Below are positions 46,001 through 57,224 of a DNA stretch of 64,000 nucleotides, piece after piece. The translations under genes and the position numbers were made by a program. Positions within the stretch are counted from its first letter, which is position 1, and every line of letters starts with the position of its first letter. The notes below the pieces were generated by a model that did no database searches, had not been told where the DNA came from, and worked only from the letters and a program-made list of their open reading frames with translations. This DNA comes from Penicillus capitatus (lineage: Eukaryota > Chlorophyta): positions 175,976-239,975 of the forward strand of contig OZ287715.1 in assembly GCA_965649825.1 (NCBI GenBank), given 5' to 3'.

Positions 46001-46317
46001 TGGTGTAGACGGTCGGTCTCAATACGCTTCTCTCCCATTCGAGCCACTGGTGTACTTTGCTGTATAGCTGAGGAGCAGCCAGTGGCAACTCCACTGAACA
46101 ACCATACCGTATACTCTATTGAATAAAGATATGTCGTACTGAGTGCCGTGGCAATGGCGTTGGGTTCAGTGATCTCGACACCGCTGGGCAGTCGGAGCAG
46201 TAAGGCTGGCTGGTCATCTCCCGTTTCTTCTCGAGGTTCGAGATACAATGGACTGGTGGCACAAATGAGAGCCTTGAGCGACTGGGCATCGCCATTACGG
46301 AAACGCAACGACGCCAT
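43004..46317 (-). CDS. Methionyl-tRNA synthetase with GST-like front and EMAPII-like tail
   Basis: The first exons (46317 to about 45760) encode [18 protein letters not shown], then a GST-C-like region with [19 protein letters not shown], as in eukaryotic MetRS N-termini. The class I core begins [19 protein letters not shown] (HIGH box as HLGN) and continues [14 protein letters not shown], with zinc-binding [17 protein letters not shown] and the KMSKS-like [10 protein letters not shown] helical anticodon-binding domain follows. The last exon (43978-43004) has a Lys-rich linker and an EMAPII/Arc1p-type tRNA-binding domain ([49 protein letters not shown]). This cytosolic enzyme charges tRNA-Met; the tail improves tRNA binding. 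Two introns (near 45750 and 44010) may have GC donors, but alternatives exist. Confidence 0.9.
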
Positions 46318-48030
46318 ATGCGCAGCTCGGAATGATGATCATTTCGGCGATCGATGTCTCTGTAGCACACCATCGTCATTTCTTACACAGATATGCTGAA
46401 GCAGACAATGTTCCGTCGATTCTTGATCGACCTGAGATGTGTTCGCCAAGGACAAAGAACCATCAGATGTGGAAGAATCGCCTCGGATTATTACAGTGGA
46501 TTCTTCTAGTGTAGAAGATGTGTGCGATCTATTGCATAATCGAATCCTTAGATTTGAGCATACTCTGTAAATGCCTTCTTCGTTGTACGAGATTCGTTCT
46601 CGACGTCATGCATCGTGATGCTTTTTGTTGACAAATTAGTGTTTGGGAGACTTCTGGTAACAAACTGTGCAATAGGTGTGTCAGGCCGATTCGTGGCACT
46701 GGGAGTTTTTTCCACTGTATGAGCTGGGGGAAAACAATGAGATTCGTGGCAAACTGGGCAGATCTCTATGCGGCACGAGCGATCGTTCTCAGCGGACGTC
46801 TCAAGGCCGTCTTGCGGGAGTGGAGATTCTATAGCTGGCGTGGTAAGTAGCCCCCGAAGCATGACACATAAAGAACCAAGCAAGGTTCACGAGTAAGCTT
46901 GCTGCGAGGACAGGATGCGAGAGATGGACGCAACTCGGAGTTACGCACTTTCCCAATCCACCTACCCGGCGGTTCTGTGTGCTCGTGATGTTCATTTCCT
47001 ACACTATCGTTGAAGAAATATATATAGCCAGCGATGAACAGCTGTCAACCAAGTCCAAGAGATGCAGACGCTCTCTTTCTCTTCGACGTGCTGAGGAGCT
47101 AAGACGAGAATACAGCTCTGCCCATCCTGTCTCGCAGCACAACAAAGTTTCCCATTTCTTAGTGTTCTTGGCATCCGACGTGTTGGCAGTCTGATGGATT
47201 CACGAGTTGCTGCGCAGCAACTGGCTGTGAGGAGCGTCTCAACTCCGTTTTGCAGACAGCACGCATTTTTCAGCAGAATTCTGTGAAATGACTCTCTGAG
47301 TGTTTGAGGATCTCATGCGAGGTATTATCCGTGCTGTGCCGCGTTGATCTAAATAATCCACTTACCGGATTGGAATCGTCGTGCGAACCTACGTTTAAAC
47401 TCTCGTATTCTTGGTTAGGAGTCCGTCTTCTGCTGCCTCAAAATCGTTAAAGTGATAGCGACAGCCACGTCGGCTCCGCGGGTACAGAACCGATCGATTT
47501 CGTCGCTAGGTTGTGGCGACCATATGCGGCGTTCGATATACGATCTCCACCGCATAGCTCACGAAAATGAAACATGTATGCCCTGTCAATCGCTACCTGT
47601 TCTACACCTGTTCAGCTTCCTACAACCGTCACGTGTCGCAGAGGAGTTGAATAGCAAACAAGCATGAGCATAGACTAAATAACTGAGCCTTGTAAAGTAT
47701 CATACGAACACATGGTGACATTTGGTCATCGATGGATTTGTCAAGCGGCTTGAGTCGTATGTCAGAAACCGTATGTCAAACGTGACATATAGCTGCCACA
47801 GCACGAGCGCTGATGGGTGTATCGGATAGGCGAAGCGCATACACGTGCGCGACCAAGCGCATCAGATTTGTCTGTCTGAGGCTATAGCTGCGAAATCCGG
47901 TTCGCCCTATGCACTATTCCAGGGAGTAGAGCGACTGGCTGCACTGACGCAGCAAGATCGAAATAGAATACGGCTTCAAAAGACCTCGCATCAGGTCCTC
48001 ACAATCGAGTGCATTGTTTATCGAGGCAGC
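46318..48030. other. No gene confidently recognised
   Basis: About 1.7 kb upstream of MetRS and of the protease homologue. A minus-strand frame near 46883-46548 has CRIEICPVCHESHCF, which could be a zinc-binding motif. A neighbouring frame (46995-46801) has a hydrophobic stretch VLAASLLVNLAWFFM. I could not join them into a convincing gene. The rest looks non-coding. Confidence 0.5.
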
Positions 48031-49936
48031 ATGTTTGAAACGCATCGCACGGCCGGGATACCTCTGCGTCTGGCGAAAGCGAGTTCAGCTTTCGTGGCGT
48101 TGCTGCTGTGCCTGTCGGCTGCGCCGAGCCCAGCATTCGCCCGTTTAGGTGATGCCTTCGGCGATAGGATCTCCAACCCTAGGTCTGCCAATTTCTAGAC
48201 TTTGGAGAACGGGATGCGTCTACTTCGCTTGTCTACCTTCACGCCAAGGAGGCTTTGTCGTTGAAGGACGCCGCCAACACGAACGAAGATGAAAATTCGA
48301 TGTGCCACAAAGAGGAGGGATATCCAGGCAGATTCCCTTACTTGTGCAGTCTCCGGATGCCTGGAAGCCGAAAGCACTCGTGCGTTGCCACACTCGTCAA
48401 CAGTCGCTGGGTCGTGACGGCAGCCCACTGCGTCGACCCAATGATCAAAAACTCCGTCGGTTGCTATCCGGTCATCTACTGCGGCATTGACGAGGTCAAC
48501 ACGACCACCAGAGCTAAAGTAAAGCGCCACGCGCAAAATACGGCCCTCAATTTTCCGACGACATGCGTGCTGTGTAGACATACCATGTCGTCGACGCATT
48601 CATCCACCACGGTTGGTCGCATAACCCTGAATTGGGATCGGACATCGCGATGCTTAAGCTCGATAAGAAGGCACGCCTGGAACAACCGAGACTGTTTCGA
48701 GAGGGAATGGTCTACGGCGACGAGACGAAGATGGTGACGCCAGGATGGGGCGTCGAGAATAGTGATCAATTATGTGGCGGCCAAGGCTTCATACATGTCC
48801 AACCGGGAACACGCGGCCAATGCCCACAACCCGCCAAGAGCGTCTCGAAGGACAGCTGGCTTTGCTTCTGCGAAAAGAACAAAAGCATAAGACAAGGTGC
48901 AGCCAGCGACACAGGTCATTCGTACCGCTCCGTCCTAACGGTTTGCGATCAGGTCTGGAGGGCAGCCCTTTGACCGTGGCAGATTGGCCCTGCGATTTGG
49001 ATAAGGGCTATCCATCCGAAGATCTGATGGTCGGCGTCATGTCGATTGATCCTGTTAACAAGGAAAAAGAGCCAACCTGCTCCACTTACACCAGCATCTC
49101 TTACTTCAGGGACTGGATGATGAATGTGATGAACGGCAATGTTCCACCGAGCGAATGCACGGCGCCTCCAGAAACGTCGCCGGCACTTCCGCCTGAAGGC
49201 AGTAAGGAGTGGTGCGAGAAGTGCGAGGTATCCTTGACCCACACAATACGATTCGTTCGTTGGACTGGATACATTTCTCTGCCGTGACGATACGCTGCGT
49301 CCAATAGCACGATACGATGCACGACCTCATATGCGTGTTATGCTTGTAGATATGCAAGGATAAGGAGAAACCGCCGCTGGAGGAAGGGGTAAAACCAGGG
49401 AGTTCGTTCGTGATGTCTTATGAGCGGAGTGTGCTATGAAGGATAAGATATCGTGTGAAAAATGCAAGGGCATTGGTGAAGCACCGGTCTGTGGGCTTGA
49501 TGGAGAGACCTACAAAAACGCATGCTTGGCTAAGTGTGCAGGCGTCGAACTGGCATGCCAAGGACACTGTCCCTGTCCATCTCCGGGTAAGGCAGAACCT
49601 TCATGCGCGACAAACAGCGATGGACAAAACCACGTGTTCCAGGCAAAGAGCCCCAATCTCTACTGAGCCTACTTGCGAAGCGCAATCAGAATGACGGCAA
49701 GTGCCAGTTAAGAAGCGAAGATTGCCTTGTCACCTGCGGTAAGCCGCATCCGTGTCTGATGATGATTGCCGATGGCTATGGAACCGACAGGATATGGTGG
49801 AATCGGCGAAGCACAGTGTTATCAACGCGGCTGTTGCTGGAATCGTTGGGATGATGGATCAAACAGACCAGATTGTTACCTGCCTATCATTCCGACGGCC
49901 ATCGACGACGACCGTAGCGGACTAGGTAAAATATGA
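48031..49936 (+). CDS. Secreted serine-protease homologue with Kazal and trefoil domains
   Basis: The protein starts MFETHRTAGIPLRLAKASS and continues into a hydrophobic signal (FVALLLCLSAAPSPAFA). The trypsin-like domain has RFPYLCSLRMPGSRKHSC, WVVTAAHCVDP (catalytic His) and GSDIAMLKLDKK (catalytic Asp). At the active-site serine the spliced frame reads RQGLEGSPLTV where active enzymes have C-Q-G-D-S-G-G-P-L, so Asp194 and Ser195 are replaced and it should be inactive. A Kazal module follows (CEKCKGIGEAPVCGLDGETY, then NACLAKC..CQGHC) and then a trefoil/P-type module split by an intron (CQLRSEDCLVTCG, GIGEAQCYQRGCCWN, DCYLP). Introns were placed after residues ..AFARL, CGIDE, KSIRQ and in the trefoil. 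A binding or regulatory role outside the cell is inferred. Joins between the protease and Kazal exons are less certain. Confidence 0.7.
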
Positions 49937-51312
49937 TGCCTTTCTGAAGACAACGCTGATTGCTGCCTGCAGCAACTGTTTTTTAAGAGAGATCTCCAAC
50001 GCCTGCCACAAAGTCAAGAGTCCTTCTGATACGCATTGAACAGACAAAGCCTCTGAGCCCTTTGAGAAAACAGAGCCCTTTTTTCATTTTTCCTGATTTT
50101 TTGCCGTCACAATAGATGCCGCTCACGAGGAAACGTCCAAACTATCGTTTCCTGTGGAGCATCTTCCTACTAGCCGTTGAAATTACTCAATTTCTCGGGA
50201 GCTTGAACCCTTGAACGCAAGTGTTTAACATCTAAATTTTCATGCCGTGATGCGAACTCACTTCGCGCGCTGCGAATCAGCAACGCATATTAACTGGTGA
50301 CGCTTTGCAAAGTGATCGTCTCAAGCACAGCGTCGAGATAGACGTCATCTCATCATTGTCTGATTCCGTTGTGTCTGGGTCCTTCCAACACATCAGCCAC
50401 CAACATAGTGAAGGCCAAAGAGCCTTTATTCGATCTATAGGATCATCATCGCGCTCGTCCGGGCGTCTTTGTGTTGTCCGATCACTCAATCTGTGCTTGC
50501 TAAGAGGAAGGACGTCGATTGATACATCTCTATGTCATCTCTGACAATGGCCTCCCATAAACGACAGAAACTGAGAATGGTATGGAAAAAGTCAAAAGGC
50601 GGACATAGAAAGCCATCCATGGCTGTTTCCTAAAAATCCTGGTCACTGAGATCGTTCAGGCCTCGATCACTTCAAGCCATCTCCTTTGCTGCAGATGCTG
50701 TTGTACCGTATATCTCGTCTCCCATTGAAGAAGACGCCTTTCGCGGAAGAGCGCGTCGACTTCGAAGTCTTCGTTGATGAGTAACTCCTGCCGATGTGAC
50801 AACTGTCCGTCTCACCTCACGTCAGAAATGAGATAGACGCTATTGCACCTGCGTTTGGCATTCTGACGAAAGACAGGTGGTTTCTATGTCCAGTTGCGAA
50901 TGGTTTCTTTTGTTCCTCTCAGCTCTATGTTGCCTCTTCTGTCGCGTAACGTGCGACCAAAACGAATCCTGAAGCCACGAATACGACAGCACATGAGCCC
51001 ACGGCGTGAACGTTTGCCCAATGGGGAGAGGCGATGATACGAGAAGAGGTCGTGCGATACGAAGATGACAAGTGGCATGAAGAAGAATGCATATCGGCCA
51101 AGAATGGAAGACGTTTGAAAGAAGCTCTTATCTTCACTCGCAGACATGGCATCTTGTTACACTCTTCTGCATGCGTCTCACTTGGTCTTTGTCCGGAAAA
51201 ACAAACTGAACGCCACAAAGGAATTCGAATAACAAACAATTAATAAAGAAGAAATCATTGTTGTCAGTATCTCACACATTCCCATCCATGCCTCCATGCC
51301 CGATCTGTCACG
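49937..51312. other. Mostly intergenic; possible small tail-anchored protein
   Basis: No strong gene in 1.4 kb. A minus-strand frame ending at 50925 could encode a short protein MHSSSCHLSSSYRTTSS.. with a basic start and one hydrophobic stretch (GSCAVVFVASGFVLVARY), resembling small mitochondrial membrane proteins. Support is weak. Confidence 0.4.
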
Positions 51313-52411
51313 TCATCCAAAGAGATGGTGTGTATGAGCATGGAAGAGGTCAAGGTAGGGGTGGTGATGGAAAGAAGGAAGGTGATGGTGTGCACTCTGC
51401 ATCCATGGAGGCAACACTGGCTGCGACAGATGTGTATGTACGTTCCTGACGAGGTGTCCTTCTCTTGCAGCCAAATTGGACAGATATGATATCCACAAGA
51501 TCTTGACCGACAGAGAGTGATCGACAGGAGAATGGACAGAAAGAGAGACCTGTACAAAGTTGATGTAGAGGATGCGTTGATTGGAAGGAACGAATTTGAA
51601 GTTGATGAGATGGGCCAGTGGCCAGAGAGCATAGTTAGCTGTCAACGTCGGCACCAGTGTGTTCTGTATCGTCTGCAAGCTCAATTCCGGGTGCCCCTAC
51701 ACAGCAGGTCACTCAAGGGTCACACTTTTCCGCCTCCTCTCATAACAGGCGACACGCCTGAAGGGTTTGATTAAACGTGAAGAAAACACAACTGAAGAAT
51801 GGAGCCCAAAGGAGTTGGTCCAGTGCCGTCTTGGCCACAATCGCTTTCGGTTCTTTAGGCGCCTCGGGGAAGATATTCTTGTCGAGAAAGAAATACCAGC
51901 AATGTCCGACGGGGCCATCCATCAGAATGCCAAAGAGGGTCATTCGTAACGTGCGGCGCAGATCGTAGTCGGCTCCTGTGATGAGTTGTGCACAGATGTC
52001 TCCAATGAGGAAGCCGAAGAGCGACGTGAGACTCTTGACGAGTACAGGCTTCTCGTCGAGTAATGTCAAATAATTCTGCCAGATCCTCGAGACGAAACTC
52101 GACGGTAGATCTGGACGAGCGATCGTCCATGCCGTCGCTTCGCTTGTGTCGATTGCCTGGACGAGAGGAGAAACGGCCGGTTCCTCAGGGAAAGCATCTG
52201 TCACGTCGCTACGTGCGCGAGACGCGACGCTAAAGGCGCGTTGACGGCATGTCGTCCTTGGCAGCGTTCCTACCCAACGGCCGTTGTTTGTCAGAGGACC
52301 GAAGACCGTCTTGGGAACAGCGGACAGCGTCATGACGTTGGTGGCAGTGGATTTGCGGCGAGAGGCGAAAGGCAATGAGATAACAGCGTCACATCGAGCC
52401 GTATACAGCAT
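51313..52411 (-). CDS. Mpv17/PMP22-family membrane protein (329 aa)
   Basis: Three exons: 52411-51758, 51696-51550 and 51501-51313. After a Ser/Arg-rich N-terminus of about 100 residues come the family's features: NYLTLLDEKPVLVKSLTSL, GFLIGDICAQLI, DLRRTLRMTLFGILMDGPVG with HCWYFFLDK, ALDQLLWAPFF, ANYALWPLAHLINFKFVP and ILWISYLSN. These proteins sit in the inner mitochondrial, peroxisomal or plastid membrane; their transport role is unsettled. The long N-terminus (TCRQRAFSVASRARSD) may be an organelle presequence. The first intron (51757-51697) needs a GC donor, because a GT one base pair downstream would break the frame. The tail after YLSN is His-rich and could be an over-extended last exon. 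Confidence 0.8.
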
Positions 52412-52445
52412 AGGGAATCATTCATCTATCTACGGCATTAGATAA

Positions 52446-54063
52446 TCAACCGTATTTCTTCAAGATGTCTGGAATCTTGGGCAGTTTTTGCGTGAACAGT
52501 CCTGTCAGATCTTCTCCCGCTCCACGAAGGGCACTTTGTTCTCCGACGGCGAGTTTGTCCCATGGCTTCTTCTCTCGCAGATCAAAGGCGCCGAGGTCCC
52601 AGTTCATTAGGGATCCAAAGATGTCGCCAATCGTGTCGTTTGCCGACAAGCCGTCGAGGCTCCCGCGAAGAATGTTCGTTCTCCTGGGGAAAGTGTTTGA
52701 GAAGAGGACGTTGTTGATGATGCTCGGATTCAGGAGGGAGGAACCGTCGAAGGTGTGCAGCACGGCATGCACTTCGTCGACATCGAATTTCTTTTCCTTG
52801 CATTCCTAAACACATACCGACCGTCTTCAACCGATGGCGAACGCACAAACACGCACTCTCGTTTTGAACATGGCAGGAGTCGTGTGTTCCGACACGAACA
52901 TTGACGGCGTTTTGGTGTATGTCAGTGATGGTTTGTTGCAGAAGAGTTTGAAATCCCAGTCCAGAAACGCATTGCGGTAATCCAGAGCGCATTCGCCCGT
53001 TTTGAATGTGAGCTTGAAGCCGGGTCCTAGACCCAACGCCCGTCACGACGAAACGCTACGTTCCGTCAATACCACCTCGATACTCAGCAGCTTTGCGCGT
53101 CGGCGGCGTGAACTCTGCCGAATCGCACAACGTATCTTCCAGCAGGGTTGCTTCTTTCGAAAGCACGCCGAGTCCCTTCATAGAGCAAGAGTTCCATCTT
53201 TCCCACTCTGCGCTCGTCAAAATCGTTTGCCTGTTTGACGAGGAGGATATTGCGCAGGATGGTTTTGTACGTTTCGGCTTCGGATTGCTCGAAGGCGTCT
53301 TTTAAGTTGAGCTTTCCCGAAAGAATTCGGTCGAGATTTGAGGTGACCACTTGACGCAAGTCCGACGCAAAGGCAGTCGTTCCTGCAGTAGCCGCGATTC
53401 CCGCATTCAACACGTCTTGCAGTGGATTGTCGCCGACAGGAATGTCCAAAAGATTGAGCAGCTTCGAAATCAAACGCTTCGACTTGTCGAACTTCGACCC
53501 CGTCCGTTCATGCTTGGCTGAACAACGGCGATATCTGTTTGCCCAAAACGCACAACGCTGTCGGTCTTACCGTCTTCGACGTCGTCGACGATGCCTGCCA
53601 CAAAGAGACCGCGTTATGGCGGATGTCTACGGAATGGTCTCGCACTTGTTGTGTCGGTTTTCTTGGTGGTATCGTATCCAGAAGCGACGGCGTCCGCCTT
53701 AGCGTCGAGGATGTCATGCTTGCCTTTCTTGAGCGAACTCAATAGAACGCCGTCTTCGGAAGCTGCGCTTTTCGGTCAGGAATAATGCGAAAAAGATGGA
53801 AAGGCACTCTTTAGATCTCTCCGGGCCGCTTGGAAGTTCTTCACAGATGTCTGACCGGAGAAGCCTGTGAGAGTAAGGTGAGCGTTTGTGGATGGAGCAC
53901 AGCATTCGAGTGCTGCAACACGTGCCTGACATGATATGTTCGACGCCGTCTTGCCCAGAGACGCCATGCGCCGCCAGGCAGGCAATCCATGAGCACAGTA
54001 ACAGAAATCGCCGTGACACGCCCGTCGCCCTCGTTCCTTTTCCCATCCATACTCTGTCAATCA
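52446..54063 (-). CDS. Unrecognised secreted protein, multi-exon
   Basis: Several minus-strand exons with good coding composition make up this gene. The N-terminal exon near 54060-53940 carries a probable signal peptide (RRFLLLCSWIACLAAHGVSG). Later pieces are LLSSLKKGKHDILDAKADAV, GIVDDVEDGKTDSVVRFGQ, SKRLISKLLNLLDIPVGDNP with LQDVLNAGIAATAGTTAF, GPGFKLTFKTGECALDYRN and a last exon with GDIFGSLMNWDLGAFDLREK ending LPKIPDILKKYG. I do not recognise the family, and exon joins between 53.1 and 54.0 kb are unresolved. Repeated Asp-Ile/Leu-rich amphipathic stretches are notable. The stop at 52446 lies 35 bp from the start of the Mpv17-family gene, on the same strand. Confidence 0.5.
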
Positions 54064-54270
54064 TTGTCGTCAACAAACGACGCGACGCGACGCGGCGTAA
54101 GCAAACGAATCGTTGCAGTGGGACAACCGAGAGCACCGATACGTTCGTTCTCTTGGACGCGCCGAGCAGAACACACAAAAGACGTCCATGTCGTCGAATT
54201 CCTTACATCTTATTCCATCGCGTCTCGCTGTCTGCGTCGGGTTCGTCGTCGCAAGGTTCTCGACGTTTTT

Positions 54271-54942
54271 TTAACTTCGCTTACGAGCGTCTTCCAGAGT
54301 ATCGTCGCTTCCAGCCATGAGTGTCGGCTCCGTTATGTCATCGTCCAGTGTCGACGCTCCTTCCGTTGGCGTCTTATCTTCTGGCGATGTCGTCGTTGTC
54401 GATGCCATTGCCTACATCACACCGACCGCCGCCTCACATAACATCACTCACGCCACACGTCACATCACATCAAATCCCAGATCTGCGAAGTCGCCAGACG
54501 ACAGGCTCGTTTGCTTCACCGTCGATCCTTCCTCTTCGGCAACGGCATCGCGCACAGCATCCTCAATCGTATCTATGTGCTCGGCAGCTTCCTTTCCGCT
54601 TCCTTCGGCCAACGAAACTGCATCCGCTTTATCAACCTGCCGTGTCCATCTCGCATTCATTTTGCCTCATGCGTCAAGCAAGGCTACCGGGACGAGTTGT
54701 GGATAAAGTGGCCCTTTGCATGGCTCTGCCCTTTCCTCTGCACACCGTCGCAGTTTCGAACCTTCGCGCATTACCGGTGTGTCCGTCGTACCTGTCCGCA
54801 CCCATTTCAGCACCTTCATGCGTTTCTTCGTCGACGGGGCGTTCTCTTCGCCGACGTACACCCACGCGCGTTTCCATTTATGCACATGTCCGTGAAAACT
54901 TTGCACGCCGTTATGACGCTGAACACTACTGCGCGTCGTCAT
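54271..54942 (-). CDS. BCL7-like protein
   Basis: The first exon reads MTTRSSVQRHNGVQSFHGHV and continues KWKRAWVYVGE, then MKVLKWVRTGTTDTP. This matches the BCL7 N-terminal domain, where KWEKKWVTVG is followed by a Tyr-Lys-Trp-Val-Pro stretch. BCL7 proteins are subunits of SWI/SNF chromatin remodellers. Later exons are acidic and disordered (AEEEGSTVKQTSLSSGDFAD, DKTPTEGASTLDDD), ending LEDARKRS. Introns are short; one carries GATGTGATGTGACG. An insertion (NAPSTKKR) between the two conserved halves is longer than in animals. The call rests on a short motif only. Confidence 0.5.
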
Positions 54943-55005
54943 CAGATGCACACAAACAGACCATTCAACGCATTCTATCCCTTAAATCGCTCAATGCTGC
55001 GTCTC

Positions 55006-55599
55006 TCAGAACAGCAGCTTAGCAAAGAACCACTTATTCGTCCCGCTCTTAAACTTCTCCAGCAGCTTCGTATTCGCCAACTACATACACTCAGTCAGCA
55101 TCGCATTCGCCAGGATCACTCTTAGGAGCGAACGATCTGTCACATCACCTGAATGCTTTCTTTCTTCTGCGTTTTGTTCGCAAGGCAATCGATACCGATG
55201 GCATTCTTGAGGTCGAGATCCAGACTGTAACGCGTTGGCATCAGCTGATTGAGATTGCACACTTTGATGAAGCACTGAAGTTTACACTTCTTCTCTTTCT
55301 TCTTCTCCGAATCTTTCTTCTTGATCTGCAGAGACACCACACGACCGTCTCAATATGGAGAGACCGCTTCTTGCCAGGGGATCCACATACTCGGCCGGGT
55401 TCACGGCGCAGTCCGACGACAAGACAGTGTGGAAAGGCCCGAGTAGAGTGCCCGTCTTCAAAGACTTTTAGCACCACTGCCTTCTTCCCTGCGTATTTTC
55501 CGGTCGTCAAGATCACGACCTTGTTGGCCTGACAGACATGGCGAGGTGTGGCCTTCTTCGACCCTTTGCCTATTGCATTACTTTGAAAATCTTGCCCAT
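55006..55599 (-). CDS. Ribosomal protein eL27 (135 aa)
   Basis: Four exons, 55599-55582, 55528-55391, 55325-55149 and 55080-55006, join in frame. The protein reads MGKIFK, then ANKVVILTTGKYAGKKAVVL, VCNLNQLMPTRYSLDLDL and the conserved end KSGTNKWFFAKLLF. The length equals that of other eL27 proteins. The gene encodes a component of the cytosolic large ribosomal subunit. A lysine-rich run (KKKDSEKKKEKKCK) follows the second intron. The last intron contains GATGTGACAG near its donor. Confidence 0.9.
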
Positions 55600-55678
55600 A
55601 TCGACTGGCGTTTCTCAGTGCCGTTGATGAAGGGCGCCGCAATGTGCGTCAGTCCGTTCGTCGCGGTAATGCCGTCAG

Positions 55679-56260
55679 GTGTTAGTACGTTCGGTGATCG
55701 GTCGATCGATCCGTCGTGCAGATTTCTCCGGGCGGCAGCCTCGTTCGAACATGCATGCTCTCACCTCGGCGATCTCTTTGCCGCGTTTGGTGGCCCAAGG
55801 TCGACGACCTGTCGCACACCTCCGCAAACGGCCAGCATCACGGCGTTCGCATATCGCCTTCCCGATAAGGCAGCGCTCTTTGCGCGTGCAGGCGGACTCA
55901 GGAACGCCCAGCAGTGATCCCGAAAAGGTATATGTCTCCTTTGCCTCCTCGACCGACACCCTCCTGAAGGACTCGGAATACGTTCCACCGGATGACGAGC
56001 CCACATTGGCCGGGAAGATCTTTGGCTCTTACCTTCAATTAGGCGTCTGGATCGTCGTGCTGAGCTTTGCTGGATACAAAGGTATTCAACAGGTACTTCT
56101 CACTCCATCACAAAGTGTGAGATCTCATGAGATGATGTGACAGGCGCAAACCGATCCCTCATCTGTCGGTCTTCTCCTAGCCCCACCTGCCGGCGCTCTC
56201 TTTCTCATCATCTCTTTTCTGTTCTATCGATTCTGGGGCAAAGATAAGGACGACGCCTAG
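55679..56260 (+). CDS. Small two-helix membrane protein with transit-like N-terminus (176 aa)
   Basis: Exons 55679-56092 and 56144-56260 are separated by a 51-nt intron. The first 70 residues are rich in Arg, Ser and Ala (RSIRRADFSGRQPRSNMHAL, RQRSLRVQADSGTPSSDPE) and lack acidic residues. The form RVQA-D resembles a stromal processing site. Two membrane helices follow: FGSYLQLGVWIVVLSFAGY and LLLAPPAGALFLIISFLFY, with a short charged end (KDKDDA). No family recognised. A plastid inner or thylakoid membrane location is an inference from the N-terminus. It is divergent from eL27, with 79 bp between start codons. Confidence 0.6.
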
Positions 56261-57224
56261 ACTGCACGCACGTTTCCGATAACTTTTACATAAGATTTAC
56301 TCTTCAGTCATCCGTTGTCCCTAACAAATCGGGTCTACTTGAGGATTGTTCGTTCTAACGAGAGGATCAAAGGCTGCCGCCACATATCCCATCCACTGTC
56401 TGCAAATAGAGATCCACAGACAGCTTTCTTACATACAGGCCGATTCCCACCCGCACCGTCCGCAAATTGTCACGTATATTAGGCGAATGCTTAGAGATAG
56501 ATGTAGGTAGGTACGTACAATCATCATCATCTATGGGCAGATGGATTTCTTCTCGGCTTATAGCACATCAGGACAGCGCTCATGGATATGGTATACAAAC
56601 AAACAAACAAACAACAAAGTGAAAAAGACATTCCTCTTCAGCAGAAAAACAATTCGTTCATAGAATGTACAGTCCTACGCCGCACAGTATTGGCGTTGAA
56701 TGAGGACTTCTACGACTCAGTTGAATGTATGACGCGGCGTAGAATGGCAATATGACCACATGTCGCGACAAGGAATACAAGGAACAAACGACGTCGTTGT
56801 CGAGCCACATGCACTACGAAACTTTGCATCGCGACACATGGGATTGCTCGCACGACTCGGTGGTGTACCACACAAAACACTCGAGGCTCCTTCACACCAC
56901 AGCGATGCTAACTCTTCTTGGGCCTCCCATGACAACGACGTCGTCACAGAGACGCTACAGAAGAGGCCGTGAAGGCGGGTGAGGATAAGAGGGTGTACGT
57001 GTTGACGGAGGGAGGCGAGGGAGTCGTTGCATCCCCAAAAGACGACGGCCATGTGTTATCGTTGCCGTCGTCGCAGTGTTTCAGCGATTCTGAGAGTTGA
57101 CTTCGAGGCTTCGACATGGCGACGGAGATACACTGACGTCGCAGGCTGTGAAGAACAAGGCAACGTCACGTCACATCATGCTCTCTTGCACCGTCTGTTT
57201 CGCAGCGAACGAACATACTCTTCG
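56261..57224. other. Intergenic, about 960 bp
   Basis: No credible gene on either strand. It contains a short CAAA repeat near 56590 and T-rich stretches. The later part is probably the 5' untranslated region and promoter of the transporter gene. Confidence 0.6.

Noticed and set aside
54321-55125. Long plus-strand frames of 233 and 204 codons
   Set aside because: They overlap the BCL7-like and eL27 exons on the minus strand, which match known proteins; the plus frames do not.
56717-57052. Minus-strand frame of 111 codons before the transporter
   Set aside because: No homology, biased composition and position in a likely promoter/5' untranslated region.
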